From CALGYY01 sp963678485 (GTDB lineage: Bacteria; Bacteroidota; Bacteroidia; Bacteroidales; CAIWKO01): 64,000 nucleotides of DNA. The translations under genes and the position numbers were made by a program. Below are positions 22,187 to 29,459 of the stretch, piece after piece. Location: positions 1,488,001-1,552,000 of the forward strand of contig OY782882.1 in NCBI GenBank assembly GCA_963678485.1, in the 5' to 3' direction. A model generated the notes under the pieces. It was not told the origin of the DNA, ran no database searches, and saw nothing but the letters and a program-made list of their open reading frames with translations. The first letter of the stretch is position 1, and the number at the start of each line of letters is the position of its first letter.

Positions 22187-22681
22187 GTGAAACTCACATT
22201 GGTTCGTAAATGGTTTGGTACGAATAAAACGATTGATAAATTACTTGTCAATGGTCAATTAAAGTACTATGCCCTTGAAGATGTTGTGAGAAAAGATGGT
22301 GTCAAAATAGCCAAAGAAACTGCTATCCCTTACGGAAAATACAATGTCACTGTCAGCCATTCGCCAAAATTAGGAAGGAGACTTCCTTTGATCAACGATG
22401 TACCAATGTTTTCAGGCATTAGAATTCATGCCGGGATTGATGAAACTTGGACTGAAGGCTGTATCCTTATTTCTGACCAGGTAAAAAACGGAGAACTTGG
22501 ATTAAACCGGCAAGCAGAAACAGACCTTATTGCCCAAATTGATGAAGCCATATCAAAAGGAGAAGACTGTACAATTACAGTCACCAACGTTCAAAGAAGG
22601 TATACGATGCTCTTCGGTATAGGTATCGCCTTTTTCGTATTGATTTTTGTTGTAATAAAATTGTTCACGCCCCAAAAATAA
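22187..22681 (+). CDS. DUF5675-family protein with C-terminal membrane helix
   Basis: 164 residues, GTG start 2 bp after the previous stop. The DUF5675 signature is clear: ETAIPYGKYNVTVSHSPKLG, PLINDVPMFSGIRIHAG, TEGCILISDQ. The His and Cys resemble an L,D-transpeptidase active site, so a peptidoglycan-related activity is often suspected, though it is not established. The extra C-terminal helix (LFGIGIAFFVLIFVVIKLF) anchors it in membrane, which is unusual for this family and fits the membrane-rich operon. Confidence 0.7.
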   Translation: MKLTLVRKWFGTNKTIDKLLVNGQLKYYALEDVVRKDGVKIAKETAIPYGKYNVTVSHSPKLGRRLPLINDVPMFSGIRIHAGIDETWTEGCILISDQVKNGELGLNRQAETDLIAQIDEAISKGEDCTITVTNVQRRYTMLFGIGIAFFVLIFVVIKLFTPQK

Positions 22682-22686
22682 TTGCC

Positions 22687-23310
22687 ATGCCTACAGAAAA
22701 ATTCAAATCCCTGTTTGATAGCTTAGTCGCAAAATACAATCCGGCTGCACTTAAAAATTGGACCATTTCGCCCAGCGATGATTTGCTTATCGACTTTTTT
22801 CACTTTACAGACAACCAGGGCGGCGGTAAAAGCAAGGATCCTAATGATCCGGCTGCTGCTGCTATGCCCCCAGAACCCGATGTTGATGGCAATTACTACC
22901 ATACAGTAAGAGACATTACATGGTCATCATATAAAAACATTCTTCTTAAAAACGGTATTACACCTACAGCCAAAAGATTTTATTCAATGAGTGATGGTGA
23001 TAAAAAAATCATCGTTGCTGATTACATAAACAAAACAAAAAAGACTACGAGTTTATTAATTAATTGCGCTCTGGCATTTTATAATTGGCAAGGGTCTGCC
23101 AATCCATTCTTAAATAAGTTCTTAGTTAATAATGGAATCCAAAACCTTCAGGAAGGCATCGCCAAATATGGTGAGAATGTTTTGTTTGACATGTTGATGT
23201 CAGAGCGAATTACTTACATGCGTGCGCTCAATCCCAGATACGCATTAGGCTGGAGTCGTGGATGCTTATGCTTTTGGAAACTATTTGGTGATTCTAAAAA
23301 AAAAGACTAA
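22687..23310 (+). CDS. GH108-like muramidase-fold protein, possible endolysin
   Basis: 207 residues. The middle and C-terminal parts follow the GH108/PG_binding_3 pattern: a GIT-type strand with a helix (YKNILLKNGITPTAKRF), a mid-domain INCALAFYNWQGSANPFLNK, and the final R-x3-Y...P...GW (RITYMRALNPRYALGWSRGC). The usual N-terminal catalytic EGG is not visible; a Gly/Asp/Pro-rich segment (DNQGGGKSKDPNDPAA) takes its place. It may be a diverged lysozyme or a non-catalytic structural version. It precedes holin/spanin-like genes. Confidence 0.5.
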   Translation: MPTEKFKSLFDSLVAKYNPAALKNWTISPSDDLLIDFFHFTDNQGGGKSKDPNDPAAAAMPPEPDVDGNYYHTVRDITWSSYKNILLKNGITPTAKRFYSMSDGDKKIIVADYINKTKKTTSLLINCALAFYNWQGSANPFLNKFLVNNGIQNLQEGIAKYGENVLFDMLMSERITYMRALNPRYALGWSRGCLCFWKLFGDSKKKD

Positions 23311-23399
23311 TGAAATATCTTGATATCATATTGCTTGTTTTATTGATTTTGCTTTTGGGCATCAACGCCTACAAGCTATTTGTAAAAGTTAAGTCATGA
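23310..23399 (+). CDS. 29-residue single-helix membrane peptide
   Basis: ATG overlaps the preceding stop (TAATG) and its own stop overlaps the next ATG (ATGA). The product is one helix, LDIILLVLLILLLGI, with polar ends. The double coupling supports reality. It could be a small holin-like or virion membrane peptide. Confidence 0.5.
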   Translation: MKYLDIILLVLLILLLGINAYKLFVKVKS

Positions 23400-23722
23400 T
23401 CGAAACGATTTTATATATAGTGGTATCTGTCTTATCAGTTGGTTCAATTCTGGGCTTTGCTACGCTTCGCTCATCAATTCGGAAAGCGAGAGCCGAAGCA
23501 AATAAAGCCATCGCAGATGCAAAAACAGCAGAGTTCGTAACTAAAGGGCAGGAGATTGACAATATTGAAAAAATATCTGGCATATGGGAAAACCTTGCCG
23601 GTGATCTTTATAAAAGAGTAGACAGTCAGGCCTTGGAAATCGAATGTCTGAAAAGGAAAATTGAAGTGTTAGAAGTAAATTTTTGCGCTGTTAAAGATTG
23701 TCCAAATCGTATAAGAGAATGA
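23396..23722 (+). CDS. Spanin-like membrane coiled-coil protein
   Basis: 108 residues. N-terminal helix (ILYIVVSVLSVGSILGFATL), then Ala/Glu-rich coiled coil, ending with VNFCAVKDCPNRIRE containing a Cys pair. Similar small proteins with a terminal C-x4-C-P motif are common near the lysis genes of Bacteroidota phages. Inner-membrane spanin-like role inferred. Confidence 0.55.
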   Translation: MIETILYIVVSVLSVGSILGFATLRSSIRKARAEANKAIADAKTAEFVTKGQEIDNIEKISGIWENLAGDLYKRVDSQALEIECLKRKIEVLEVNFCAVKDCPNRIRE

Positions 23723-24339
23723 AAACAAAGATCATCATCGTTATTGTTGGAATTATATTGTTTGGCTCTACAGCCGGTTCTTTGTATTGGGCATTTTCTC
23801 TGCGCTCTGACAGGAATCGATTACAGGATAATATTCGATATGGTTTTGATACAGGTTTCAAAATTGAGAAATACTATAAATCCAAAAACGGTGAATTAGT
23901 TGCAAAAAATGCGGTACTTCAGTTGACAAATAAAGAGCTTGTATCATCCATCAGCACTGAGGTTATCAAGCAACTTGAAAACATGGGAATAAAACCGAAT
24001 CGAGTTACCTTCTATACAGAGAACCAAGTTACGACACACAAAGAATTTATTACTCATGTCAATGACACCCTAATTGATACCATTCCTGCAGAAACTTTTT
24101 CTTATCATGATAAATTCTATGATGTTCACGGTTTACGGATTGGTGATAATCAAAGAATCAGTATATTTTCAACAGACAGCATAATCCAAGCAGTCTACTG
24201 GGGTGATCGATATACAAGAACAGGAAAGAAAATGCCCGGATGGTGGATATTTTCAAAACGTCGCCTTGAACAATCGATACTTTGTAAAAATCCATCTTCT
24301 AAAGTCACTTATTCAAAAACAATCCAAATTATAAAGTAA
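23719..24339 (+). CDS. Bacteroidota phage conserved membrane protein, spanin-like
   Basis: 206 residues from the ATG at 23719. An N-terminal helix is followed by a heptad helix and a beta-rich domain ending WWIFSKRRLEQSILCKNPSS with KTIQI. This ending is typical of a conserved protein seen next to lysis genes in Bacteroidota prophages. It overlaps the upstream gene by 4 bp and ends on the ATG of the next. Likely periplasmic-facing and involved in lysis or envelope spanning. Confidence 0.6.
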   Translation: MKTKIIIVIVGIILFGSTAGSLYWAFSLRSDRNRLQDNIRYGFDTGFKIEKYYKSKNGELVAKNAVLQLTNKELVSSISTEVIKQLENMGIKPNRVTFYTENQVTTHKEFITHVNDTLIDTIPAETFSYHDKFYDVHGLRIGDNQRISIFSTDSIIQAVYWGDRYTRTGKKMPGWWIFSKRRLEQSILCKNPSSKVTYSKTIQIIK

Positions 24340-24839
24340 TGGTAAACTTGATGCAATTATTAAATAGAATTCTTGCCTATTTACAACTAAATATGGCATG
24401 GTCATTCTATTACAGTATGAATAACCATGCTTCAGCTGTCAGTGCTCTAAACATGGCTCTTCAAAGCTTCATAAATTGCAACGACACAACAAATATCAAT
24501 TACTGTAGATCATTGCTTGCTTCCTGGGGCGCAGTTGTGCCGGCGCCATCACCAGTGACACAGATACCATCGAATGAATTATTTGTTCAGGCACTGGCCG
24601 GACTTAAAGGATTTCCTGTTGATATTCAAAATAACGGAGGTTTAGGAACATTGATTTCTCATAAATCTCCATATGAAGATTTAGCCACCTATTCAATTAT
24701 TCCTTTTGGATTTGATTCAATTTCAGGTAGACCTGTTAATTGTATAATTCCACCTACTAGTATTACAAAGGACAGTTTCATTGTGATCCCTGACAAGGAC
24801 TGCAAATTTTTTCACATTGAAATTTTGAATGCAAATTAA
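24339..24839 (+). CDS. Hypothetical late protein before the fibre-like gene
   Basis: 166 residues, no membrane helix. N-terminal helices (NRILAYLQLNMAWSFYYSM), a Pro-rich linker (VVPAPSPVTQIPS), and a beta-rich C-terminal domain (PFGFDSISGRPVNCIIPPT). Possibly a capsid decoration or adaptor for the fibre-like protein downstream. Confidence 0.55.
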   Translation: MVNLMQLLNRILAYLQLNMAWSFYYSMNNHASAVSALNMALQSFINCNDTTNINYCRSLLASWGAVVPAPSPVTQIPSNELFVQALAGLKGFPVDIQNNGGLGTLISHKSPYEDLATYSIIPFGFDSISGRPVNCIIPPTSITKDSFIVIPDKDCKFFHIEILNAN

Positions 24840-24862
24840 TTAGAACAAAAAAGGTCACTTCA

Positions 24863-26077
24863 ATGAAAAAAATATTTTTTATCATACTCCTAACTCTTTC
24901 TTCCATTGTTGCAAATGCACAATTTAATAAAGATCTTTTCACTTGGAATATTTATCCATTTAACTCATCTAGAAATGCTATTCATCATTATGTTGATACT
25001 TCAACATTTCATGGAGATGTAAATATTTTTGGGGATTGGAATTTTTATAAAGATACCATATACAATAGTAGCACGAGAACGATTCTCGGATGTCCTTTTA
25101 GTGGATTAATTAAGGATGGCGGGGATTCAACCTTTAATATTAATGGGTTTGTTGATTTTAGAGCATATGGAGGGCCTTTTGGCGCTTGCTTAGGATATAT
25201 TGATGGTAAGTCAGTTTATGGCTACTCACATAGAAGTTCAAGAATTTCCGCAACCAAAAATGGTGGCGTTGATATGTCAAGTAATGTTGCGACACATTTT
25301 AGTCTGGTCGATTTAAGAACCTCTGATTTACGAGAAGTTGACATTACTGGTATAAAATCCACAGATTTAATAATGGATTTATGTTATAGAAGATTCAATT
25401 CCCTTAATCAGAATGCTTCAAAAACTTTTAGAATTGCCAATAATGGGTTTACATTTCTATATCATCCATTTACAGGAGCCGAAGATATCTTATTATTTGG
25501 TGATACTTCAGGAAATTGGGAATTTAAAGGGATGATTAAAATCGGAAATTATTGGATGAATAATTCTGTTGGGTTAAGTGGAACCGTATTAACATCAAAT
25601 GGTTCAGGAAATACTACTCAATGGCTATCACTATCAAATGTTAGCTTTTCATCTCTTACATCAAAACATTCGGACAGTTCAGTTGTTATAGATGGTTCCG
25701 GCAAACTAGGTTGGAGAATTACTACGCCAAGCAAGACTATGTCGATTCATGAAGTTGATAGTAGTATTGTTGTCAATGGTGTTTCATATCATACTTGTAT
25801 TATTAGCCTGGGCGATGATGCTACCTATACCCCAACTGATAGCGTTAGTGGTCGAGGGCGAATCACCGTAGATAGTTTAGGCGTTGCAAGTAAAATGGCT
25901 TACGCTGATTTCATTTTTTCAAAAGATGGAACTGTTACATTAATCAATAATACTTCAAGTATAGATGATGCGGATACAGATGGATACTTCTGTATTTATA
26001 AAGGAACTATGGGTATTGTGATTAAAAACAGGTTGGGCTATTCACGTAGTGTTTTAATTGAACTTCAAACAAAATAA
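24863..26077 (+). CDS. Secreted fibre- or spike-like protein
   Basis: 404 residues with an N-terminal signal peptide (KKIFFIILLTLSSIVANAQF). The rest is beta-rich with Gly/Ser/Thr/Asn repeats. The segment LSGTVLTSNGSGNTTQWLSL is a hallmark of phage fibre and adhesin connector repeats in Bacteroidota, and the C-terminal region (SRGRITVDSLGV style with DADTDGYFCIYKG) looks like a fibre tip. It is the best candidate for the receptor-binding protein. A Sec signal on such a protein is unusual for a phage and is discussed separately. Confidence 0.6.
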   Translation: MKKIFFIILLTLSSIVANAQFNKDLFTWNIYPFNSSRNAIHHYVDTSTFHGDVNIFGDWNFYKDTIYNSSTRTILGCPFSGLIKDGGDSTFNINGFVDFRAYGGPFGACLGYIDGKSVYGYSHRSSRISATKNGGVDMSSNVATHFSLVDLRTSDLREVDITGIKSTDLIMDLCYRRFNSLNQNASKTFRIANNGFTFLYHPFTGAEDILLFGDTSGNWEFKGMIKIGNYWMNNSVGLSGTVLTSNGSGNTTQWLSLSNVSFSSLTSKHSDSSVVIDGSGKLGWRITTPSKTMSIHEVDSSIVVNGVSYHTCIISLGDDATYTPTDSVSGRGRITVDSLGVASKMAYADFIFSKDGTVTLINNTSSIDDADTDGYFCIYKGTMGIVIKNRLGYSRSVLIELQTK

Positions 26078-26078
26078 C

Positions 26079-26804
26079 GTGAAAAAAGATTTTTCATTAA
26101 TCGGTAAATTATTGGGTTATTCTGCCATGGTAACAGCTGCTACTTTGGCAGTATCAAATAATGCTCAAGCGCAAGTTTATGGCGAGACAGTGAATCGTGA
26201 TATTCATCTTGGAGAGTCTTTTTCATTGGATTTTAATCTTGATGGAATTATTGATTTTGATTTTTATAATGCACAAACATCCTGGACGCAATCCTACAGT
26301 ACTTATACTAGAGTTGAATTGTATTGTAAACCATCAAATCTGGTAAATGCTGGTATTGTTGACCCTGTATCATATTATGATGCTAATTCTTATAAGGTTA
26401 TTGGATGGGGCGCAGGTAATGCAATCAAATCATCTTCCGGAACATGGAAGCCTTCAGGAGCTGACTATAGTCTACAGAAATTAGAATTCGTTGATGTTGC
26501 TACACCTGCAGTATTCAATGAAGGTAATTGGAAGGATTTTGCTCAGCATTATTTAGGTTTCAAATTTGAAATTTCAGGGGCAGTAAAATATGGTTGGGTA
26601 AGAGTGCAAGTAAATGCAGATTTATCGCATCTTACAATTCTGGATTATGCATACGAATCTAATGGAGGACAAATTTTAACAGGTTGTGCATTTTCTCCTG
26701 TTCCAACTCCAACACCTCCCACGCCAACAAATGCCGAAAAAGTGCAAACAATAAATGAGAAAATACTTATTGATGCCTTTGGAAATATATTAATTATCAA
26801 TTAA
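26079..26804 (+). CDS. Secreted beta-sandwich protein of a Bacteroidota surface family
   Basis: 241 residues, GTG start 2 bp after the previous stop. Signal peptide ends near NNAQAQVYG. The core contains NLDGIIDFDFYNA, HYLGFKFEISG, KYGWVRVQVN and LDYAYESNGGQILTG, the pattern of a widespread secreted family in Bacteroidota. A Pro/Thr linker precedes a short tail (KVQTINEKILIDAFGNILII). It looks host-derived and could change the cell surface of the lysogen or act in adhesion. Confidence 0.6.
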   Translation: MKKDFSLIGKLLGYSAMVTAATLAVSNNAQAQVYGETVNRDIHLGESFSLDFNLDGIIDFDFYNAQTSWTQSYSTYTRVELYCKPSNLVNAGIVDPVSYYDANSYKVIGWGAGNAIKSSSGTWKPSGADYSLQKLEFVDVATPAVFNEGNWKDFAQHYLGFKFEISGAVKYGWVRVQVNADLSHLTILDYAYESNGGQILTGCAFSPVPTPTPPTPTNAEKVQTINEKILIDAFGNILIIN

Positions 26805-26816
26805 ATACAATACAAT

Positions 26817-27122
26817 ATGAAATTCTTCAATTTCATTGCTGGTTTTTTTCAAGATCAATCCAGCGGATCAGAGAACGGAGCAAGCCGTAAAGCAGCAGCA
26901 ATGTACTTCTTATGTTGTTGCTTTTGGACGCTCGTTAATGCTGCCTCAAAAGGAGTTACCATAGAACCAATAGCATGGTATTGTGTTAGTGGATTACTTG
27001 CTTGGACGCTGGGTGCCATCACGACTGAGTATATCGTGAAATATCTTGAAAAACGCGCTGCAATTCTTTCCGCGCCAAAAGATATAACAGATCAAACGAC
27101 CCAATCATCCGACAAAGCTTAA
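26817..27122 (+). CDS. Holin-like membrane protein
   Basis: 101 residues. An N-terminal amphipathic part is followed by two helices (MYFLCCCFWTLVNAAS and WYCVSGLLAWTLGAITTEYI) and a charged tail ending SSDKA. Size and topology fit a class II holin. The last gene of the late operon, it overlaps the convergent integrase by 18 bp. Confidence 0.55.
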   Translation: MKFFNFIAGFFQDQSSGSENGASRKAAAMYFLCCCFWTLVNAASKGVTIEPIAWYCVSGLLAWTLGAITTEYIVKYLEKRAAILSAPKDITDQTTQSSDKA

Positions 27123-28319
27123 AGGGTTTTCTTCAGTTTTCATTAAATTGTCCCACTTTTCAATATTTTGCTTTAATGTGGGATCATTGAACTTTGCATA
27201 TTGCAAAGTCATTCTTAATGTTTTGTGTGTCATTAGCCTTGAAGTTACCGCGATAGGCAAACCCAATTCGTTACAAATAGTAGCAAATGTGTGCCTTGAA
27301 TTGTGGTAACGTATAGTTTTTTTTATGTCACACAATAACATAATATTTGGCAACACAATATTGTTATGTTGATCCGAGTGGACCTTAAAGAAAGGTAACT
27401 CTGGGTACATATATTTGAATCGTTTCGATTCAAATTTCATATAATCTTTTACAATCTTCTGCGCTGGTTGACTCAAAGGCATCTGGATTCTATCCTTAGT
27501 TTTTACTGTTACGATATCAATCATTGAGTAATCCTTATTGAAATTTCCAACTTTCAGATTTTTGATATCAGAAATACGAAGGCCAGTGAGACACGAGAAA
27601 ATGAAATAATAAAGGACCCGTTTTAAGTTTTTTTCAAAGTCTGGATCTCGCAACTTAAAAATAAGCGTTTTAAGCTCATCAATAGTCAAGAAGTCCTTAT
27701 CTGCCGCCTGATAATTAATAGAGTAATCTAGTGGCCTTAATTCGGCCACTAGTTCTCTTCGCTGGGCCTCATGATATACACTTTTTATAAACTTAATTTC
27801 TTTTGCAACGGTATTATGCATCATTCCAAGATTATTACGTAGATGCGTTTCATATGCCTGAAGCCAGTTATAATTTATCCCAGACAAAGAAACGTTACCA
27901 TAAGCCCTAATTTTGGTAATTGAGCTATTATAACGGTTTATCGTACTTTGCTCCAGTATCGTTTTTTTATCTTGAATATAGATTTCTGCAAAGTCGGCCA
28001 GCATCGTAATTTTTCGAGTATGAAACTTGTTTTCGAATTGGTCAAATGATACAGGATTATCAAAACTATCCATACGAAGGTCATGCAAAATGCCATCGGC
28101 TCTGGTGAAGAAAAGTTCCAAAAGTTCATTCTTTTTCCGAAAATCAGGATCACGCAATGTAATAACTTGCCTGTCCTGGTCCCAAGCTTTCATCGAAATT
28201 GAAATTCCGCAGGAATAATACTTCGATTTACGGTTAATTGTTAACCGCAAATAAAGAGTACCGGTCTCGAATTGATCGGAATTACTCTTTCTAATTACCA
28301 CGTTTAGTGTTGGTTTCAT
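27105..28319 (-). CDS. int: Tyrosine recombinase integrase
   Basis: 404 residues from the ATG at 28319 (a longer frame begins at 28376). An arm-type N-terminal domain and a SAM-like core-binding domain are followed by the catalytic set: Arg in GLRISD, Lys in TVKTKD, His-x-x-Arg in HNSRHTF, His in THK, and the nucleophilic Tyr in LQYAKFND. This is the Bacteroidota phage and conjugative-element integrase type. It lies about 110 bp from the tRNA gene that holds the attachment repeat, as expected for the enzyme that made and excises this element. Confidence 0.95.
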   Translation of the reverse strand: MKPTLNVVIRKSNSDQFETGTLYLRLTINRKSKYYSCGISISMKAWDQDRQVITLRDPDFRKKNELLELFFTRADGILHDLRMDSFDNPVSFDQFENKFHTRKITMLADFAEIYIQDKKTILEQSTINRYNSSITKIRAYGNVSLSGINYNWLQAYETHLRNNLGMMHNTVAKEIKFIKSVYHEAQRRELVAELRPLDYSINYQAADKDFLTIDELKTLIFKLRDPDFEKNLKRVLYYFIFSCLTGLRISDIKNLKVGNFNKDYSMIDIVTVKTKDRIQMPLSQPAQKIVKDYMKFESKRFKYMYPELPFFKVHSDQHNNIVLPNIMLLCDIKKTIRYHNSRHTFATICNELGLPIAVTSRLMTHKTLRMTLQYAKFNDPTLKQNIEKWDNLMKTEENPLSFVG

Positions 28320-28384
28320 TTTGTTGCTACACTTTTGGGTGAAAAATACTCGGTGTACAAACAAATGTGCCAACAAAGAACCAA

Positions 28385-28423
28385 AAAAGGCCTAAATAAA
28401 CATTTTGAAAACTTAGGCCTTTT
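28385..28423. terminator. Bidirectional terminator supplied by the element next to the tRNA
   Basis: AAAAGGCCTAA (28385-28395) and TTAGGCCTTTT (28413-28423) form an 11-bp perfect stem with T-runs on both strands. On the minus strand it follows the tRNA and precedes the integrase, so it probably ends the tRNA transcript after the original terminator was displaced. Confidence 0.8.
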
Positions 28424-28486
28424 ACTCGCTTTTGCCCGTCAATCCTAAAAAGTACGAATTTTTAGTTTTGGTGTTTTGGGCTTTCT

Positions 28487-28502
28487 GTGGTCCCTGTAGG
28501 AC
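28487..28502. repeat. attR core, 16-bp direct repeat
   Basis: Identical to 374-389 and covers the 3' end of the tRNA gene. Outside the repeat this copy reads CAG after the discriminator A on the minus strand, so CCA is no longer encoded. Confidence 0.85.
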
Positions 28503-28561
28503 TTGAACCTACGACCAATAGATTATGAGTCTACTGCTCTAACCGACTGAGCTAAGGGACC
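28488..28561 (-). tRNA. tRNA with CAU anticodon (tRNA-Ile2 or Met)
   Basis: The cloverleaf folds fully: acceptor GGTCCCT/AGGGACC, D-stem GCTC/GAGC, anticodon stem GTAGA/TCTAT with loop CTCATAA, and T-stem GTAGG/CCTAC with TTCAAGT. The anticodon CAU is at 28525-28527 on the minus strand. The general sequence resembles bacterial tRNA-Ile(CAU), whose anticodon is changed to lysidine, more than elongator tRNA-Met. The assignment should be checked with a tRNA classifier. It is the integration target of the element. Confidence 0.95.
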
Positions 28562-28598
28562 GGAGCGGATTAACCGCTGCTTTTTTAATTTTGGTCAG

Positions 28599-28631
28599 CA
28601 AAGGTAGTATTTTCATTGTAATTTTGTCAAA
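28599..28631 (-). promoter_or_regulatory. Promoter of the tRNA gene
   Basis: On the minus strand TTTG (28628-28631) and TACCTTTG (28599-28606) are separated by 21 bases, matching the Bacteroidota -33/-7 consensus, about 38 bases before the mature tRNA start. Confidence 0.75.
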
Positions 28632-28642
28632 AAAAAATTCAT

Positions 28643-29287
28643 ATGCAGGAAAGAATCTATCGAAATCTGATCTTCGATTTTGGCGGGGTGATTATAGATA
28701 TTGATTTTCAACGAACCATCAACAGCTTTATCGCATTGGGCGCTACTCAATTTAATGAGGTCTACTCTAAGGCTACCCAAAGCGGTTTGTTCGATAAACT
28801 TGATAAGGGCGAAGTTAGTGAGGATGACTTTGTAAATGGCCTTCGACCCTGGCTACCTGCAAATACGAGCAGACAACAAATCATAGCTGCGTGGAACGAC
28901 ATCATTATCGGCATACCAGAACGCAGGATACGCCTGCTCGAATCACTAAAGCCCAATTACCGGCTGTTCCTGCTAAGCAACACCAACATCACCCATTATA
29001 ATCAATACATACCCGAGCTAAAATCCAATTACGGCTACGACAATCTTAACGGACTGTTCGAGGAAGTGTTCCTTTCGTTCAAGCTTGGTATGCGTAAACC
29101 CGACCGCAATATCTTCGATTATGTATTCAGTTCAATGAATATTAAAAAAGAAGAAACACTGTTTATCGATGACTCCAAGCATATCATCGAAGCTGCTCAA
29201 TCCTACGGTATACAAGCTTTCTGGCTTAAAGACGGAATGGATGTGACGGATCTTTTTGCTGATGGCAAACTTAAGGTGGAGGGTTAG
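28643..29287 (+). CDS. HAD-superfamily hydrolase (YihX-like)
   Basis: 214 residues. Motif I is DFGGVIIDID, with the Asp nucleophile and the GG variant common in the YihX/HAD-IA group. Motif II is LLSNTN, the Lys region is GMRKPD, and motif III/IV is LFIDDS. A helical cap lies between motifs I and II. Phosphatase on small sugar phosphates or nucleotides is likely; exact substrate unknown. Convergent with dusB across a repeat-rich spacer. Confidence 0.85.
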   Translation: MQERIYRNLIFDFGGVIIDIDFQRTINSFIALGATQFNEVYSKATQSGLFDKLDKGEVSEDDFVNGLRPWLPANTSRQQIIAAWNDIIIGIPERRIRLLESLKPNYRLFLLSNTNITHYNQYIPELKSNYGYDNLNGLFEEVFLSFKLGMRKPDRNIFDYVFSSMNIKKEETLFIDDSKHIIEAAQSYGIQAFWLKDGMDVTDLFADGKLKVEG

Positions 29288-29395
29288 GGGTTGTGGGGTT
29301 ATGGGGTTATGGGGTTATTAGGGTTTTTATGGTTATTGGGGTTATTGGGGTTATGAGGTTATTGGGGTTATGAGGTTATTGGGGTTATGAGGTAG
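29288..29395 (+). repeat. GGGGTTATT/GGGGTTATG short tandem repeats
   Basis: About ten degenerate units of GGGGTTATK or GAGGTTATT in tandem just after the HAD gene stop. The following 60 bases contain the complementary motif AATAACC with ACCCAATAACC, so a long imperfect hairpin can form between the two convergent genes. Probably a bidirectional terminator that has expanded. Confidence 0.8.
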
Positions 29396-29459
29396 ATGGG
29401 AATGGGGATGATTTGACGAACCAAATAACCTATAAACCCAATAACCAACAAACCTACAA

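Larger units (their letters stand above)
374..28502. mobile_element. Integrated temperate element, probable tailless prophage
   Basis: It is bounded by the 16-bp direct repeat, with integrase at the right end and a divergent repressor/early-gene region at the left end. Rightward early, middle and late gene blocks follow, ending with lysis-type genes against a convergent integrase. It encodes an HUH replication initiator and SSB. No terminase, portal, tail, relaxase, VirB4 or VirD4 homologue could be recognised in any frame. Many late proteins carry a single transmembrane helix. A non-tailed, membrane-containing virus explains this best. A degenerate tailed prophage or a mobilisable island explains it less well. 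Confidence 0.8.

Noticed and set aside
13380..27122. Tailed prophage
   Set aside because: No large terminase, portal, protease/capsid pair or tape measure; no late protein exceeds about 404 residues.
13380..27122. Filamentous (inovirus-like) prophage
   Set aside because: The ATPase has some Zot resemblance, but the 28-kb size, holin/lysozyme-like genes and many different membrane proteins do not fit an extruded filament.
374..28502. Integrative conjugative element
   Set aside because: No MOB relaxase, coupling protein, VirB4 or pilus genes are visible; the HUH protein has Rep-type motif 3 and no relaxase architecture.
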